Below, piece by piece: positions 1 to 8,974 of a stretch of DNA of 53,822 nt (the first letter of the stretch is position 1; every line of letters begins with the position of its first letter). Both the position numbers and the translations under genes were made by a program. Under the pieces are notes generated by a model. The model did not search any database. It was not told the origin of the DNA and saw nothing but the letters and a program-made list of their open reading frames with translations. The DNA is from Clostridiales bacterium (GTDB lineage Bacteria > Bacillota > Clostridia > Peptostreptococcales > Anaerovoracaceae). Location: assembly GCA_022763735.1 (NCBI GenBank), contig JALEQY010000140.1, positions 1-53,822 of the forward strand, in the 5' to 3' direction.

Positions 1-2
1 AA

Positions 3-833
3 CCGATAGCAGGAAAACTCATAATCCAGATAACCGCTTTAGACCTTCAGGAATTTTACAACAATAATCAAACCGAGATAGCATACAGCACCATGTGCTC
101 TTTGAACAAATTTCTTAAGAAGTTTTTCAAATATGCTGACCTCAATGGTTATTGTAGAGATATTACGCAAAGCGTATCAGTTCCAAAAAAGAAAAAGATG
201 GATGCCGAAGACTTTGATTACGATATCAGCGTCTGGGAAGATGAGGATTTGCAGAAAGTCATCAGAAGCCTTGAGGGAGATAGAAAGAGACTTCTCATCG
301 TCCTCGCTGCAAATACTGTAGCCAGAATATCCGAATTACTCGCCCTGACCTACGATGATATCAAAGGAAATCTCCTGTATATTAATAAGCAGCTTGCAGA
401 ACAGAATGCAAAGGGAGAATATAAATTTCACCTGATCGATACAAAATCAACATCAAGTGCCAGAGTAATACCACTCCCTGATAAAGTACTGGAAGAAATC
501 AATATTCATACTTCACTGCATAAGGAAGAAATGCTTCAAAACAATTACAGGACAAACTACCTTTTCACAACATCAACAGGCAATCACTATTTCAGAAGGA
601 ATCTGCATCGAGCTCTGGAAAGGCTCTACAAGAAGATAGATGTTCCTTACCACAAGTTTCATGATTACAGACACACCTTCGGCACTAATCTCAGCAGAGC
701 CGGAGTACCAATCGAGGAGACATCGAAGCTTATGGGACACTCATCAATAGAAATTACAGCCAAGTATTATATCAATATAACTGCAATGAGAAAGCTGAAA
801 GCCGTTGAAAAAATAACCGCTTATATCCTCTAG
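3..833 (+). CDS. Tyrosine-type site-specific recombinase (integrase), 5'-truncated by the window edge
   Basis: The frame is open from base 3 and the first ATG is at 93, so the true start lies outside the window; 276 codons are visible. The N-terminal part is a SAM-like core-binding domain. The C-terminal catalytic domain has all the expected residues: Arg in ARISELLAL, Lys in TKSTSSARVIPL, the HxxR box in HDYRHTF, His in MGHSS, and the nucleophilic Tyr in AKYYIN. The family cuts and rejoins DNA at attachment sites. The gene ends 96 bp before the 3' end of tRNA-Arg(ACG), the usual arrangement when an element has integrated into a tRNA gene. The element body therefore lies to the left. Activity is likely; host-element identity cannot be determined. 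Confidence 0.9.
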   Translation, partial: PIAGKLIIQITALDLQEFYNNNQTEIAYSTMCSLNKFLKKFFKYADLNGYCRDITQSVSVPKKKKMDAEDFDYDISVWEDEDLQKVIRSLEGDRKRLLIVLAANTVARISELLALTYDDIKGNLLYINKQLAEQNAKGEYKFHLIDTKSTSSARVIPLPDKVLEEINIHTSLHKEEMLQNNYRTNYLFTTSTGNHYFRRNLHRALERLYKKIDVPYHKFHDYRHTFGTNLSRAGVPIEETSKLMGHSSIEITAKYYINITAMRKLKAVEKITAYIL

Positions 834-844
834 CGAAACCAAGA

Positions 845-874
845 AGTGATAATAAAAGTGATAAAATAGTGATA
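845..874 (+). repeat. Three direct repeats of AGTGATA between integrase and tRNA
   Basis: AGTGATA occurs at 845-851, 857-863 and 868-874, spaced 12 and 11 bp, about one helical turn. Short direct repeats beside the integrase gene resemble arm-type integrase or excisionase binding sites. This is inference from position and spacing only. Confidence 0.4.
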
Positions 875-929
875 TTTTGGGGTTCGGGTTCAAAATAAAA
901 AACCCGGATTGTTAAAAATCCAGGCTTTG

Positions 930-1006
930 TGGCGCGCCATGAGGGACTCGAACCCCCAACCTTCGCATTCGTAGTGCGCGACTCTATCCAATTGAGCTAA
1001 TAGCGC
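930..1006 (-). tRNA. tRNA-Arg (anticodon ACG)
   Basis: The reverse strand folds as a full cloverleaf: acceptor GCGCTAT pairs with ATGGCGC, the D arm is GCTC/GAGT, the anticodon loop is CTACGAA (anticodon ACG), the T arm is GGGGG-TTCGAGT-CCCTC, and discriminator G is followed by encoded CCA. The anticodon stem has one G-A mismatch at its outer pair. The 3' end faces the integrase gene, so the T arm and acceptor end are the likely attachment site. Confidence 0.95.
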
Positions 1007-1131
1007 TTATTCAGTTACCGATAAATATTATACACTACAATGTATATGAATGTCAAAAGGTTTTATACTATTTTACCTTCAGCGCTATATATTATTTCCA
1101 TATCTGCATATAATAATCACGAGGTGATTAT

Positions 1132-1272
1132 ATGTGCTATTCAAAATTCAAAAATGACAACAGAGCGAATCCTGATCTTGTTATTGAGCATATGCTCAAA
1201 GAAATGGAAAAACAGATTTATCATATGACCGGGCGAAAAGTTGAGCTTACTGCTCGTAAGCTCAACAGCTGA
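1132..1272 (+). CDS. Small hypothetical protein, 46 aa
   Basis: An ATG at 1132 follows a good ribosome binding site (GAGGTGAT, 1121-1128) and opens 46 codons ending in TGA. The product starts MCYSKFKNDN, contains an acidic/basic helical stretch (IEHMLKEMEKQIYHM) and ends ELTARKLNS. It has no signal peptide or membrane segment. It stands alone between tRNA-Arg and the convergent sigF. A hairpin at 1308-1330 lies just downstream and could end its transcript. I do not recognise a family. The strong SD is the main reason to call it real. Confidence 0.5.
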   Translation: MCYSKFKNDNRANPDLVIEHMLKEMEKQIYHMTGRKVELTARKLNS

Positions 1273-1307
1273 GTTTTCATATAAGATGAACATTTCACGT
1301 TCTGGCT

Positions 1308-1330
1308 GCCGGATGCAGCAGTCATCCGGC
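1308..1330 (+). terminator. Hairpin between the small ORF and sigF
   Basis: GCCGGATG (1308-1315) pairs perfectly with CATCCGGC (1323-1330) around a 7-nt loop. On the plus strand it is followed by TTTA, a weak U tract. It probably separates the convergent small ORF and sigF transcripts. Confidence 0.4.
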
Positions 1331-1357
1331 TTTACATAGCTGTGCAGATGCACACTG

Positions 1358-2101
1358 TCAAGTATACCCCTGCTCCATTTTCTCACGCATATTCCTGAGT
1401 ACCTTTTTCTCGATTCTTGACACCTGAACCTGGGATATTCCCAGATTCACGGCAATCTGCTGCTGTGTCATATCCTTGAAATATCTGAGAACAATGATCT
1501 GTCTCTCTCTGGCTTCAAGATCTTTAATGGCATTTTTTAAATCTATTATATCTACATTGGTCTGCTCTTCATCAACATACTCTATTTTATGAAACCCCTC
1601 AGGAGCAAGCTCATTATCCAGACTTTCCATATTTGACAGAGAATCCATGGCTTCAAGAATCTCAGCAACATGTTCCGCTGATACCCCCATCTTTTCTGCA
1701 ATATAGCTTACCTTGGGGCTGGATCCGTATCTGTTGTAGTATTCCTGCTGAATATTCCTCAGGTTTTTCATTTCCGTTTTAAGCTGCCTGCTTATTTTTA
1801 TCCTGCCGTCATCACGTATGAACCGTTTTATCTCGCCTAAAATCATGGGAACCGCATAGGTCGAGAACATCACATCAAATCCAGTATCAAATCGGTCTAC
1901 AGCCTTTATCAGTCCCATAAATCCGACCTGCATCAGATCTTCAGGTTCATAATAACCGGTGGCGTACTTCATGGCTAAGGTTTTGACCAGTCCTATGTTC
2001 TGATTTACTATTGTTTCTCTGGCCTCCATGTTGCCTTTCTGTGCTTCTTCAATTAATCTGTATGTATCCTCCTTAGCAGCCGGCATATATTTATTCGACA
2101 C
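1358..2101 (-). CDS. sigF: RNA polymerase sporulation sigma factor SigF (SpoIIAC)
   Basis: This 247-aa sigma-70 family protein lacks region 1.1. It has region 2 (IVNQNIGLVKTLAMKY; DLMQVGFMGLIKAVDRFD; FSTYAVPMILGEIKRFIRDD), region 3 and a region 4 helix-turn-helix (MTQQQIAVNLGISQVQVSRI). SigF is the first forespore-specific sigma factor; it is held inactive by SpoIIAB and released by SpoIIAA. It is the third gene of spoIIAA-spoIIAB-sigF and its start overlaps the end of spoIIAB by 11 bp, indicating translational coupling. The operon context separates it from the SigG paralog at 20164-20934. Confidence 0.95.
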   Translation of the reverse strand: MSNKYMPAAKEDTYRLIEEAQKGNMEARETIVNQNIGLVKTLAMKYATGYYEPEDLMQVGFMGLIKAVDRFDTGFDVMFSTYAVPMILGEIKRFIRDDGRIKISRQLKTEMKNLRNIQQEYYNRYGSSPKVSYIAEKMGVSAEHVAEILEAMDSLSNMESLDNELAPEGFHKIEYVDEEQTNVDIIDLKNAIKDLEARERQIIVLRYFKDMTQQQIAVNLGISQVQVSRIEKKVLRNMREKMEQGYT

Positions 2102-2537
2102 TTATTATATCCAGATACTTGGTCATTATAACGGTGGTTCCCTTACCCTTTTCTGACTCAACAACAAGCTTGTCCATAAAGCTTTCCATTACTGTAAATC
2201 CCATACCAGACCGTTCCTCTTCACTTCCGGTTGTAAAAAGAGGTTCCATCGCCTTTTTTATATCTTCTATTCCAGAACCTTCATCTCTTACTTTTATAAC
2301 TACTTTTCCACCCTTCAGCATGCTGCACTCCATAAATACTCTGGCATTCTGACGATTGCCCCAATCCTTGTATCCGTGTATTATGCAATTGCTCACCGCC
2401 TCAGAAACAGCAGTTTTGATTTCAGTCAGCTCTTCAACAGTCGGATCAAGCGGCATTACAAAGGATGCCGCCACCGCTCTGGCAAATGCTTCATTCTCGG
2501 CAAGTGCACTGAACTCAATTTTCATAACATTATCCAT
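2091..2537 (-). CDS. spoIIAB: Anti-sigma F factor and serine kinase SpoIIAB
   Basis: This 148-aa GHKL-fold kinase sequesters SigF and phosphorylates SpoIIAA. Visible motifs are the N box region (TEIKTAVSEAVSNCIIHGY), the ATP-lid Asp/Gly motif KVRDEGSGIEDI and the G2 box EERSGMGFTVMESF. I chose the ATG at 2537 (MDNVMKIEF), because GGAGGT sits 7 nt upstream and the extra six codons from 2555 have no such site. It lies between spoIIAA (2-bp gap) and sigF (overlap). Confidence 0.95.
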   Translation of the reverse strand: MDNVMKIEFSALAENEAFARAVAASFVMPLDPTVEELTEIKTAVSEAVSNCIIHGYKDWGNRQNARVFMECSMLKGGKVVIKVRDEGSGIEDIKKAMEPLFTTGSEEERSGMGFTVMESFMDKLVVESEKGKGTTVIMTKYLDIISVE

Positions 2538-2539
2538 TT

Positions 2540-2905
2540 TCAAACCTCCAGGCATATCTGCTGCCGGCCATTAATAATATCAGCAGCACTTTCGTAATCT
2601 TCTGCAGCAGGTATCAGCGACAGCACACCGGACATTTCCAGGAGTTTTTCAATATAACCGGAGCATCCCGAAATACAGAAACTGCCACCGCTTTTGCTGA
2701 TCCGTTTGTATCTGCCCAGTATAACTCCGATTCCGGAACTGTCCATAAAATCCACTCCGGAGAAGTCCATCACAAGATTATCCAGACCGAAAATCTGCAT
2801 GGATTCATCTATCGTATGCCTCAGCGGTGCAGCACTGTGATGATCCACTTCACCTTTTACACATGCTATCAGAATGTTTTCATATACTCTGAAATTTACT
2901 TCCAC
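2540..2905 (-). CDS. spoIIAA: Anti-anti-sigma F factor SpoIIAA (STAS domain)
   Basis: This single-STAS-domain protein of 121 aa carries the phosphorylatable serine in DFMDSSGIGVILGRYK. The unphosphorylated form binds SpoIIAB and frees SigF; SpoIIE, not in this window, would reactivate it. The start is GTG, preceded by the strong site AAAGGGGGT. It is the first gene of the spoIIA operon, and its upstream gap to thiI (2906-3010) holds the promoter. Confidence 0.95.
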   Translation of the reverse strand: MEVNFRVYENILIACVKGEVDHHSAAPLRHTIDESMQIFGLDNLVMDFSGVDFMDSSGIGVILGRYKRISKSGGSFCISGCSGYIEKLLEMSGVLSLIPAAEDYESAADIINGRQQICLEV

Positions 2906-2936
2906 AAAAATACCCCCTTTTCAATGACCTATAATA

Positions 2937-3001
2937 ATTATAGTATTGATAAGAGGGTTTTGTCCTTAAGAAAAAATGCAGAACAAGCACTTCTTTTGTC
3001 A
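2937..3001 (-). promoter_or_regulatory. Likely spoIIA promoter with Spo0A-box-like sites
   Basis: On the reverse strand TATAAT (2937-2942) lies 32 bp before the spoIIAA GTG. GGACAAA (2959-2965) lies where a -35 would be, and TGACAAA (2995-3001) lies further upstream; both resemble the 0A box (TGWCRAA). A SigH-type promoter, as in Bacillus spoIIA, is possible, but its elements are not clear here. Confidence 0.35.
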
Positions 3002-3010
3002 TATTCTGTA

Positions 3011-4207
3011 TTATGCCGGAAAAATATTGATTATTTCTTCAGCATCAACGGCAGCATCAATCAGCGCTTCACAATCAAGCCTGCTCTCCGACTCCAGTAT
3101 TTTTTCAAGCTTCGGCTTTGTTGCCGGATGCTTCGGCAGAAAAACTGTACAGCAGTCTTCATACGGCTGAATAGAAGTCTCGTATGTGCCGATTTCCTGA
3201 GCCAGATCCATAATGTCCACTTTGTCCATGGCTATCAGAGGCCGCATAACAGGCATTGTCACTGAAGCATCTGTTACTATCAGGGATTCAGCAGTCTGGC
3301 TTGCCACCTGTCCGAGATTTTCTCCGGTTATCAGCATCCCGCATCCGTTTTTCTCAGCTATTCTCTGAGCAATCCTCATCATAAATCTTCTGACAAGTAT
3401 TGTGGTCTCTTCCTCCGGGCAATGCTCAACTATCTGCTCCTGTACAGGCAGAAGATTTACTACGTGCATCCTGAATCTGCCGCAGTAGGTTGCCACAATT
3501 GACGCCAGATCTTCCACCTTTTCCTGAGCCCTCTGGCTTGTATAAGGGTATGAATGAAAGTGAACAGCTTCTATCATCATACCTCTTTTGGCCATCATCC
3601 ATGTTGCTACAGGAGAATCAATACCTCCCGAAAGCAGTGAAAGACCCTTGCCGTTGGTTCCCAGCGGCAGCCCGCCGAAACCAGGTATTTTATCCTGATA
3701 AATATAAGATTTATCATGTCTCACATCAACAAACAGAAGACAGTCAGGGTGATGCACATCGACTTTAAGCACCTTGCACCCTTTGAGAACGGCGGCACCT
3801 ATCTGTCTGCCGATATCAGGCGACTTGACAGGAAAAGTTTTGTCAGCACGCTTTGCTTCAACCTTGAATGTCTTCACTCCTCGCTCTCTGATGGCTTCCA
3901 TCATATAATCAACTGCTGCTGCACCAATGGATTCCATCGTGCTTTCACATTCTACAGCCGGGCTGATGGATGCTACACCGAAAACTTTAGATATCTCTTT
4001 AATTATTGCCTGTTTGTCAAGGCTTCTGTCAGCTCTGACAAAAATAAGACCTTCATGCCTCTTAACACTTACCCCGTCAAATTTCTTGAGCAGCTTCCTG
4101 ATCCTTTCAACAAGCATTCTCTCAAAATAAGGCTTGTTCATTCCTTTGAGAGCAACTTCTCCGCACCTTACAATAAAAATATGCTCCCGATTTAATTCCA
4201 TATTCAT
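3011..4207 (-). CDS. thiI: tRNA 4-thiouridine synthetase / sulfurtransferase ThiI
   Basis: The 398-aa protein has an N-terminal ferredoxin-like and THUMP RNA-binding region, then a PP-loop adenylation domain with the signature LSLLSGGIDSPVATWMM, and a C-terminal DCCTVFLPKHPATKP motif. ThiI uses ATP and persulfide sulfur to make 4-thiouridine in tRNA and can also supply thiamine synthesis. The form is short and lacks the C-terminal rhodanese domain of E. coli ThiI, as is usual in Firmicutes. I chose ATG 4207 because AAGGAG lies 5 nt upstream. It follows the cysteine desulfurase by 27 bp, so the pair is a sulfur-relay operon. Confidence 0.93.
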   Translation of the reverse strand: MNMELNREHIFIVRCGEVALKGMNKPYFERMLVERIRKLLKKFDGVSVKRHEGLIFVRADRSLDKQAIIKEISKVFGVASISPAVECESTMESIGAAAVDYMMEAIRERGVKTFKVEAKRADKTFPVKSPDIGRQIGAAVLKGCKVLKVDVHHPDCLLFVDVRHDKSYIYQDKIPGFGGLPLGTNGKGLSLLSGGIDSPVATWMMAKRGMMIEAVHFHSYPYTSQRAQEKVEDLASIVATYCGRFRMHVVNLLPVQEQIVEHCPEEETTILVRRFMMRIAQRIAEKNGCGMLITGENLGQVASQTAESLIVTDASVTMPVMRPLIAMDKVDIMDLAQEIGTYETSIQPYEDCCTVFLPKHPATKPKLEKILESESRLDCEALIDAAVDAEEIINIFPA

Positions 4208-4234
4208 ATTTTCTCCTTGATGTTTACCTGTCAT

Positions 4235-5398
4235 TTATCTGAAGCTCCCCAGTTTTCTGAAACGTTTTACTGCCAGAGCCACTTTATCAATCACCATGTC
4301 CATCTCTTCCGCACAGTTGAATCTGCCAAAGCTGAATCTAAGCGTGCCTTCAATTTCTTTATCTTTCAGCCCCATTGCTTTCAGCACGTGGCTCTGACCT
4401 TTCTTGTTGGAAGAGCAGGCAGATCCTGTGGAAACATATATCCCATCCTGTTCAAGTGTATGAAGCAGAACCTCTCCTCTGGTTCCCAGGAAAGAAACGC
4501 TGAGTACAGACGGACAGCACTGTCCGGTTCCGCCTCCAGCCTCCTGTGGGCTGTTGATTATTATGTCCTCAATTTCCGATCTGAATCCATCAATGAGGTA
4601 CTTTCTCATGTCCGCGATTCTTTTCATCTCGCTTTTTCTGTCAGAGCAGGCCATCTCAGCTGCAAGTCCAAGCCCTGCTATGGCCGGAACATTCTCGGTT
4701 CCCGATCGCCTTCCGTTTTCCTGTCCTCCGCCTACTATTAAAGCCGGCAGGTTTATTCCGTTTCTGATGTAAAGCGCTCCGCTTCCCTTCGGTCCATGTA
4801 TCTTATGGCCGCTGATGGAAATGAGATCTGCCTCCAGAGGCATCTGCAGTTTACCAAAGCTCTGAACAGCATCGCAGTGCAGTACTCCGGGTGAATTCTT
4901 ATCTCTCATTATCTTTTTCGCTTCATCAACAGGCATTACGGTCCCTGCCTCATTGTTGACATGCATCAGGGTTACGAGTATTGTATCCTCATTGATTGCA
5001 TTCTCCAGCTGGCTCACATCCAGTCTGCATTTATCATCCACACCGACGTAAACAACTTCGAATTCCTCTGCTGCAAGCCTCCTGCAGCATTCCAGAACCG
5101 CAGGATGCTCTACAGCTGAAGTCACGATTCTTCGACCTCTTCTCTTCAATGCTTCTGCAGCACCGAAGATTGCCATATTATCTGCTTCAGTCCCTCCGGA
5201 GGTGAAGCAGATATGTCCGGACTTGCACCCTGCAGCTGCATCCAGCTGCTTTCTGGCAGCTTTGACAGACTTTTCACTGTCAACACCCAGCTGATACAGC
5301 GACGACGGATTGCCGAATGTATCTTCCATGTGTTTTACCATGATTTCTGTCACTTCGCGACGTTGTCTGGTTGTCGCACTGTTGTCTAAATAAATCAT
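4235..5398 (-). CDS. Cysteine desulfurase (NifS/IscS family), ThiI partner
   Basis: This 387-aa PLP enzyme of aminotransferase class V converts cysteine to alanine and an enzyme-bound persulfide. Visible are the start MIYLDNSATT, the PLP lysine in SISGHKIHGPKGSGALY, and the catalytic cysteine loop GSACSSNKKGQSHVLKAMGL. It sits directly upstream of thiI, and in Firmicutes such a dedicated desulfurase passes sulfur to ThiI for 4-thiouridine. No IscU or other Fe-S scaffold gene is nearby, so a tRNA role is more likely than bulk Fe-S assembly. Confidence 0.93.
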   Translation of the reverse strand: MIYLDNSATTRQRREVTEIMVKHMEDTFGNPSSLYQLGVDSEKSVKAARKQLDAAAGCKSGHICFTSGGTEADNMAIFGAAEALKRRGRRIVTSAVEHPAVLECCRRLAAEEFEVVYVGVDDKCRLDVSQLENAINEDTILVTLMHVNNEAGTVMPVDEAKKIMRDKNSPGVLHCDAVQSFGKLQMPLEADLISISGHKIHGPKGSGALYIRNGINLPALIVGGGQENGRRSGTENVPAIAGLGLAAEMACSDRKSEMKRIADMRKYLIDGFRSEIEDIIINSPQEAGGGTGQCCPSVLSVSFLGTRGEVLLHTLEQDGIYVSTGSACSSNKKGQSHVLKAMGLKDKEIEGTLRFSFGRFNCAEEMDMVIDKVALAVKRFRKLGSFR

Positions 5399-5414
5399 AT
5401 TATTTTATCTCCAG

Positions 5415-5440
5415 AAAAAAGGCGGATATGAATCCGCCTC
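5415..5440 (-). terminator. Intrinsic terminator after rny
   Basis: On the reverse strand GGCGGAT and ATCCGCC form a 7-bp stem with a 4-nt loop, followed by six U residues (5415-5420 as A on plus). It lies between rny and the cysteine desulfurase, separating the two transcripts. Confidence 0.8.
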
Positions 5441-5448
5441 TCAAAATC

Positions 5449-6993
5449 TTATTTCGCATAGTCAACAGCTCTTGTTTCTCTCACAACATTTACCTTTATC
5501 TGTCCAGGATATTCCAGTTCAGATTCGATTTTCTTCGAAATGTCTCTTGCGAGAAGAGCTATGGCATCATCACCAACTTCATCAGGTTTGGCAATAATTC
5601 TTATTTCTCTGCCTGCCTGTATAGCATATGACCGCTCGACACCCTCTGTTGTATTAGCAATTTCTTCAAGCTTCTGAAGTCTCTTGATGTACGACTCGAG
5701 AGTTTCTCTTCTTGCTCCCGGTCTTGCTGCCGAAAGTGCATCGGCCGCTGCAATAAGCACAGCTTCCACAGATTTAGGCTCATAATCTCCATGATGAGCT
5801 GCCATTCCATTTATTACAGCGTCAGATTCCTTATATTTCTTGAGAACTTCAATGCCTATGTCAACATGAGTTCCTTCTCTTTCATGGTCAAGAGCCTTGC
5901 CTATATCATGGAGCAGTCCTGCTCTCTTGGCAAGAGTGACATCAAGCCCCAGCTCTCCGGCCATAAGTCCTGCCAGATGAGCAACCTCAATTGAATGCTT
6001 CAGTACATTCTGTCCATAGGATGTCCTGTATTTAAGTCTGCCGAGAAGCTTGACAAGCTCAGGATGAAGATTGTGTATTCCAACCTCAAAGGTTGCCTGC
6101 TCACCTTCTTCTTTGATTATGGCATTGACTTCCCGCTCTGCCTTTTCAACCATTTCTTCTATTCTTGCAGGATGAATTCTTCCGTCAACGATTAGCTTCT
6201 CGAGGGAAAGTCTTGCAATTTCTCTTCTTACAGGATCAAATCCCGAAAGAATAACAGCTTCAGGTGTATCGTCTATTATCAGATCAATTCCTGTTAAGGT
6301 TTCGATTGCTCTGATATTCCTGCCTTCTCTTCCTATGATACGACCCTTCATCTCATCATTGGGAAGCGGCACTACAGATACAGTTGATTCAGCAACATGG
6401 TCAGCTGCACATCTCTGTATTGCACCGGTGATTATTTCTCTTGCTTTTTTCTCCGCATCCTCTTTAGCTTTATTTTCAATTTCCTTGTATAAAGCAGCTG
6501 CATCGCTTCTGGCCTCTTTTTCGACCTTGTTCAGAATAATCTCTCTTGCCTGTTCAATCGAATAGCCTGAAATTTTCTCCAGTTCCTCAAGCTGTCTGGA
6601 AACAAGCCTTTCCATTTCCTGCTGCTTATTAGTGATATTCTTTTCTTTGTTTGTTATGCTTTCTTCTTTTTTCTCAATATTTTCAAGTTTTCTGTCAATC
6701 GATTCTTCTTTCTGAATAAGTCTGCGTTCAGACTTCTGTATCTCGTTTCTTCTCTCCCTGATTTCCCTTTCTGCCTCACTCCTCTGTCTGTGAGCTTCTT
6801 CCTTAGCTTCCAGGATTTTCTCCTTCCTAAGGGTCTCCGCCCTGTTCTCAGCATCCAGAATAAGGTTTCTTGCTTTCTGTTCAGCGTTCCCTATAGTTTT
6901 TTCGCCTATAGATTTTCTAAGTATATATCCAACCAGCATGCCTATTGCCAGAGCAGCCAGTCCAACTACGATAGGAATAATAATACTCGCCAT
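5449..6993 (-). CDS. rny: Ribonuclease Y
   Basis: This 514-aa membrane-anchored endoribonuclease starts mRNA decay in Firmicutes. The N-terminal transmembrane helix ([20 protein letters not shown]) is followed by a long charged coiled coil (about residues 30-190), a KH domain ([20 protein letters not shown]) and an HD domain with the metal-binding motif [14 protein letters not shown]. An AAGGAGGAT ribosome binding site precedes the start. The length matches the family (about 515-520 aa). It is transcribed away from rodA and ends at a clear terminator. Confidence 0.96.
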   Translation of the reverse strand: MASIIIPIVVGLAALAIGMLVGYILRKSIGEKTIGNAEQKARNLILDAENRAETLRKEKILEAKEEAHRQRSEAEREIRERRNEIQKSERRLIQKEESIDRKLENIEKKEESITNKEKNITNKQQEMERLVSRQLEELEKISGYSIEQAREIILNKVEKEARSDAAALYKEIENKAKEDAEKKAREIITGAIQRCAADHVAESTVSVVPLPNDEMKGRIIGREGRNIRAIETLTGIDLIIDDTPEAVILSGFDPVRREIARLSLEKLIVDGRIHPARIEEMVEKAEREVNAIIKEEGEQATFEVGIHNLHPELVKLLGRLKYRTSYGQNVLKHSIEVAHLAGLMAGELGLDVTLAKRAGLLHDIGKALDHEREGTHVDIGIEVLKKYKESDAVINGMAAHHGDYEPKSVEAVLIAAADALSAARPGARRETLESYIKRLQKLEEIANTTEGVERSYAIQAGREIRIIAKPDEVGDDAIALLARDISKKIESELEYPGQIKVNVVRETRAVDYAK

Positions 6994-7155
6994 CTAATAT
7001 CCTCCTTCTCTTCAGTTTTCAAATTTCAATTGTATGATCAAATTAAAGTTACTTGTAAATATCAAATCATTACACACCTGTAATAAAATTTAATTAAAAG
7101 CACACAATATGATTATAGACTTTTTTGGCTTATTCGTCAAGGAAATGGAGCTGCA

Positions 7156-8256
7156 ATGATGAACAATTTTTACAGATCACTGACACAATGTAACCGCTTC
7201 ATCCTTATCATTCCCATCATTCTCTCCATTGCAGGGATCTTGACTATCGCAGGTATATCCTGCAATGCCGGTACCTTCCCTTCCAGGGAAGTTATTATAC
7301 AGTCTGCGGCCCTGCTTGCAGGTATAATTATGATTACTCTCATAATGAAGCTGGGCTGCAGATATTTCACTGATCTGGAATGGTTCATATATATAATAAG
7401 TGTTTTTTTTCTCCTTTCGGTATACATCCCCGGTGCCGGAACAACGTTTTACGGCTCACGTGCCTGGCTCGATATCGGTTTTATAACAATCCAGCCTTCA
7501 GAATTTGTAAAAACTTCCTTTGTCATCGTCATGGCTTCATATCTCACACGGCGCAGCGGTTCACTGCAGAACATATCAGAAGTGCTTAAAGCCGCACTTT
7601 ACGGTGTTCCGTTTATACTTATTGTTGCCAAGGAGGATTTGGGAAGCGGATGCGTCTTCTGCGCCATCTGGCTCTTTATGGTATTCTGCCGTGGACTCGA
7701 ACTTGAAATGCTGGCGAAATCTGTCCTTGTGCTGGCCGCCGCATCACCACTGTTCTATTATTTTCTCGCGGGCTACCAGAAAGACAGAATAGATGCTTAT
7801 TTTAATCCTGACGATCTTGATCTTCCCGGGAATTACCAGGTATGGAATGCAAAAGCTGCCGTCGGATCAGGGGGATTATGGGGAAAAGGATATATGAATG
7901 GAACACAGGCTCAACTGGGGTTTCTGCCTGTTCCGGAATCTGATTTCGTTTTTGCCGCAACCGTTGAGGATTTCGGCTTTCTGGGAGGTGCGGCAATCAT
8001 ATTGCTGTTCACCATACTTATCATTCAGATTCTGAAAACTGCAAAATATGCTTCAGATATTGAAGGTACACTGATATGTGCCGGATTTGCGGGCATGTTC
8101 ACATTTCAGGCTTTCGAAAATATAGCCATGAATATGGGCATAATGCCTGTTACCGGAATTACGCTGCCTTTTATGAGCTATGGCGGCTCTTCTATGCTCT
8201 CCTCAATGATGAGCATAGGTTTCATACTGGATGTCAGCTGCCGCCAGAAGCTGTGA
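7156..8256 (+). CDS. rodA: SEDS-family peptidoglycan glycosyltransferase (RodA/FtsW)
   Basis: The 366-aa protein has about ten transmembrane segments and the SEDS signature region: GSRAWLDIGFITIQPSEFVK, KAAVGSGGLWGKG, FVFAATVEDFGFLGG and TGITLPFMSYGGSSML. The family polymerises lipid II with a class B PBP. Its convergent neighbour block includes mrdA (PBP2), the usual RodA partner, which supports RodA over FtsW. ATG 7156 has GGAG 5 nt upstream; ATG 7159 is equally possible. It ends 1 bp before the end of convergent minD. Confidence 0.9.
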   Translation: MMNNFYRSLTQCNRFILIIPIILSIAGILTIAGISCNAGTFPSREVIIQSAALLAGIIMITLIMKLGCRYFTDLEWFIYIISVFFLLSVYIPGAGTTFYGSRAWLDIGFITIQPSEFVKTSFVIVMASYLTRRSGSLQNISEVLKAALYGVPFILIVAKEDLGSGCVFCAIWLFMVFCRGLELEMLAKSVLVLAAASPLFYYFLAGYQKDRIDAYFNPDDLDLPGNYQVWNAKAAVGSGGLWGKGYMNGTQAQLGFLPVPESDFVFAATVEDFGFLGGAAIILLFTILIIQILKTAKYASDIEGTLICAGFAGMFTFQAFENIAMNMGIMPVTGITLPFMSYGGSSMLSSMMSIGFILDVSCRQKL

Positions 8257-8257
8257 A

Positions 8258-8974
8258 TTATATTATCCTGCCGACGATTTCTCTGAAGTTACGCTCGATA
8301 TAGGTGCCTTTCTTGCAGACGATAGGAATACCCTTATTTGTAGAGATATGTATATTATCATCATCCTGTATAATTCCGGCTACAGGATTTTTGAAAGCAT
8401 TTATTATATCCGGTATACCGGGTACCAGACCGGCGTTCATAAGCGAAACTTTCACCTTATTTACCACAATACTTATATCATCCAGCCCGTGACTCTGCAG
8501 ATATCTTTCTGTTATATCAGCATCTCTGAGTGCAGATGCTTCTGGTTCTGTTACAATAACAGCTTTATCAGCCGCAGAAACTGCCACATCAATCATATCG
8601 CCCAGCCCTGCGGGACAGTCGATTATTATATAGTCAAAGAACCTGCCGAGTTTATCACACAGAACTTCCATATGCAGCGGTGTGATATCTCTCTCATCGC
8701 GCCCCGGAGAAGCAGCCATGAAAAACAGATTATCGAACCCCCGCACCTTTATCATCGCTTTCTTGATTCTGCATACACCTGATACCACGTCCATGATGTT
8801 ATATACGACCCTGTTTTCCATACCAAGATATATATCCATGTTTCTCAGACCCATGTCCATATCCATAAGCATTACTTTACAACCCTGCTGTGCCAGTACT
8901 GCTCCCATATTTACCGTGAACATAGTCTTGCCTGTTCCACCTTTGCCTGATGAAACTAAAATAACTTTTCCCAT
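8258..8974 (-). CDS. minD: Septum-site determining ATPase MinD (short form)
   Basis: This ParA/MinD-family ATPase has the deviant Walker A SSGKGGTGKTMFTVNMG, a switch region MLMDMDMGLRNMDIYLG and Walker B IIIDCPAGLG. At 238 aa it is about 25-30 residues shorter than usual MinD. It ends in YIERNFREIVGRII, which could form the amphipathic membrane-targeting helix. MinD positions division by recruiting MinC to the membrane. No minC or minE is in the window. It overlaps the end of mrdA by 19 bp, so the two are co-translated. A MinD-like ParA protein with another role is the alternative. Confidence 0.85.
   Translation of the reverse strand: MGKVILVSSGKGGTGKTMFTVNMGAVLAQQGCKVMLMDMDMGLRNMDIYLGMENRVVYNIMDVVSGVCRIKKAMIKVRGFDNLFFMAASPGRDERDITPLHMEVLCDKLGRFFDYIIIDCPAGLGDMIDVAVSAADKAVIVTEPEASALRDADITERYLQSHGLDDISIVVNKVKVSLMNAGLVPGIPDIINAFKNPVAGIIQDDDNIHISTNKGIPIVCKKGTYIERNFREIVGRII

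Noticed and set aside
4217..4741. 174-codon plus-strand open frame
   Set aside because: It lies opposite a well-supported cysteine desulfurase and shows no domain or ribosome site.
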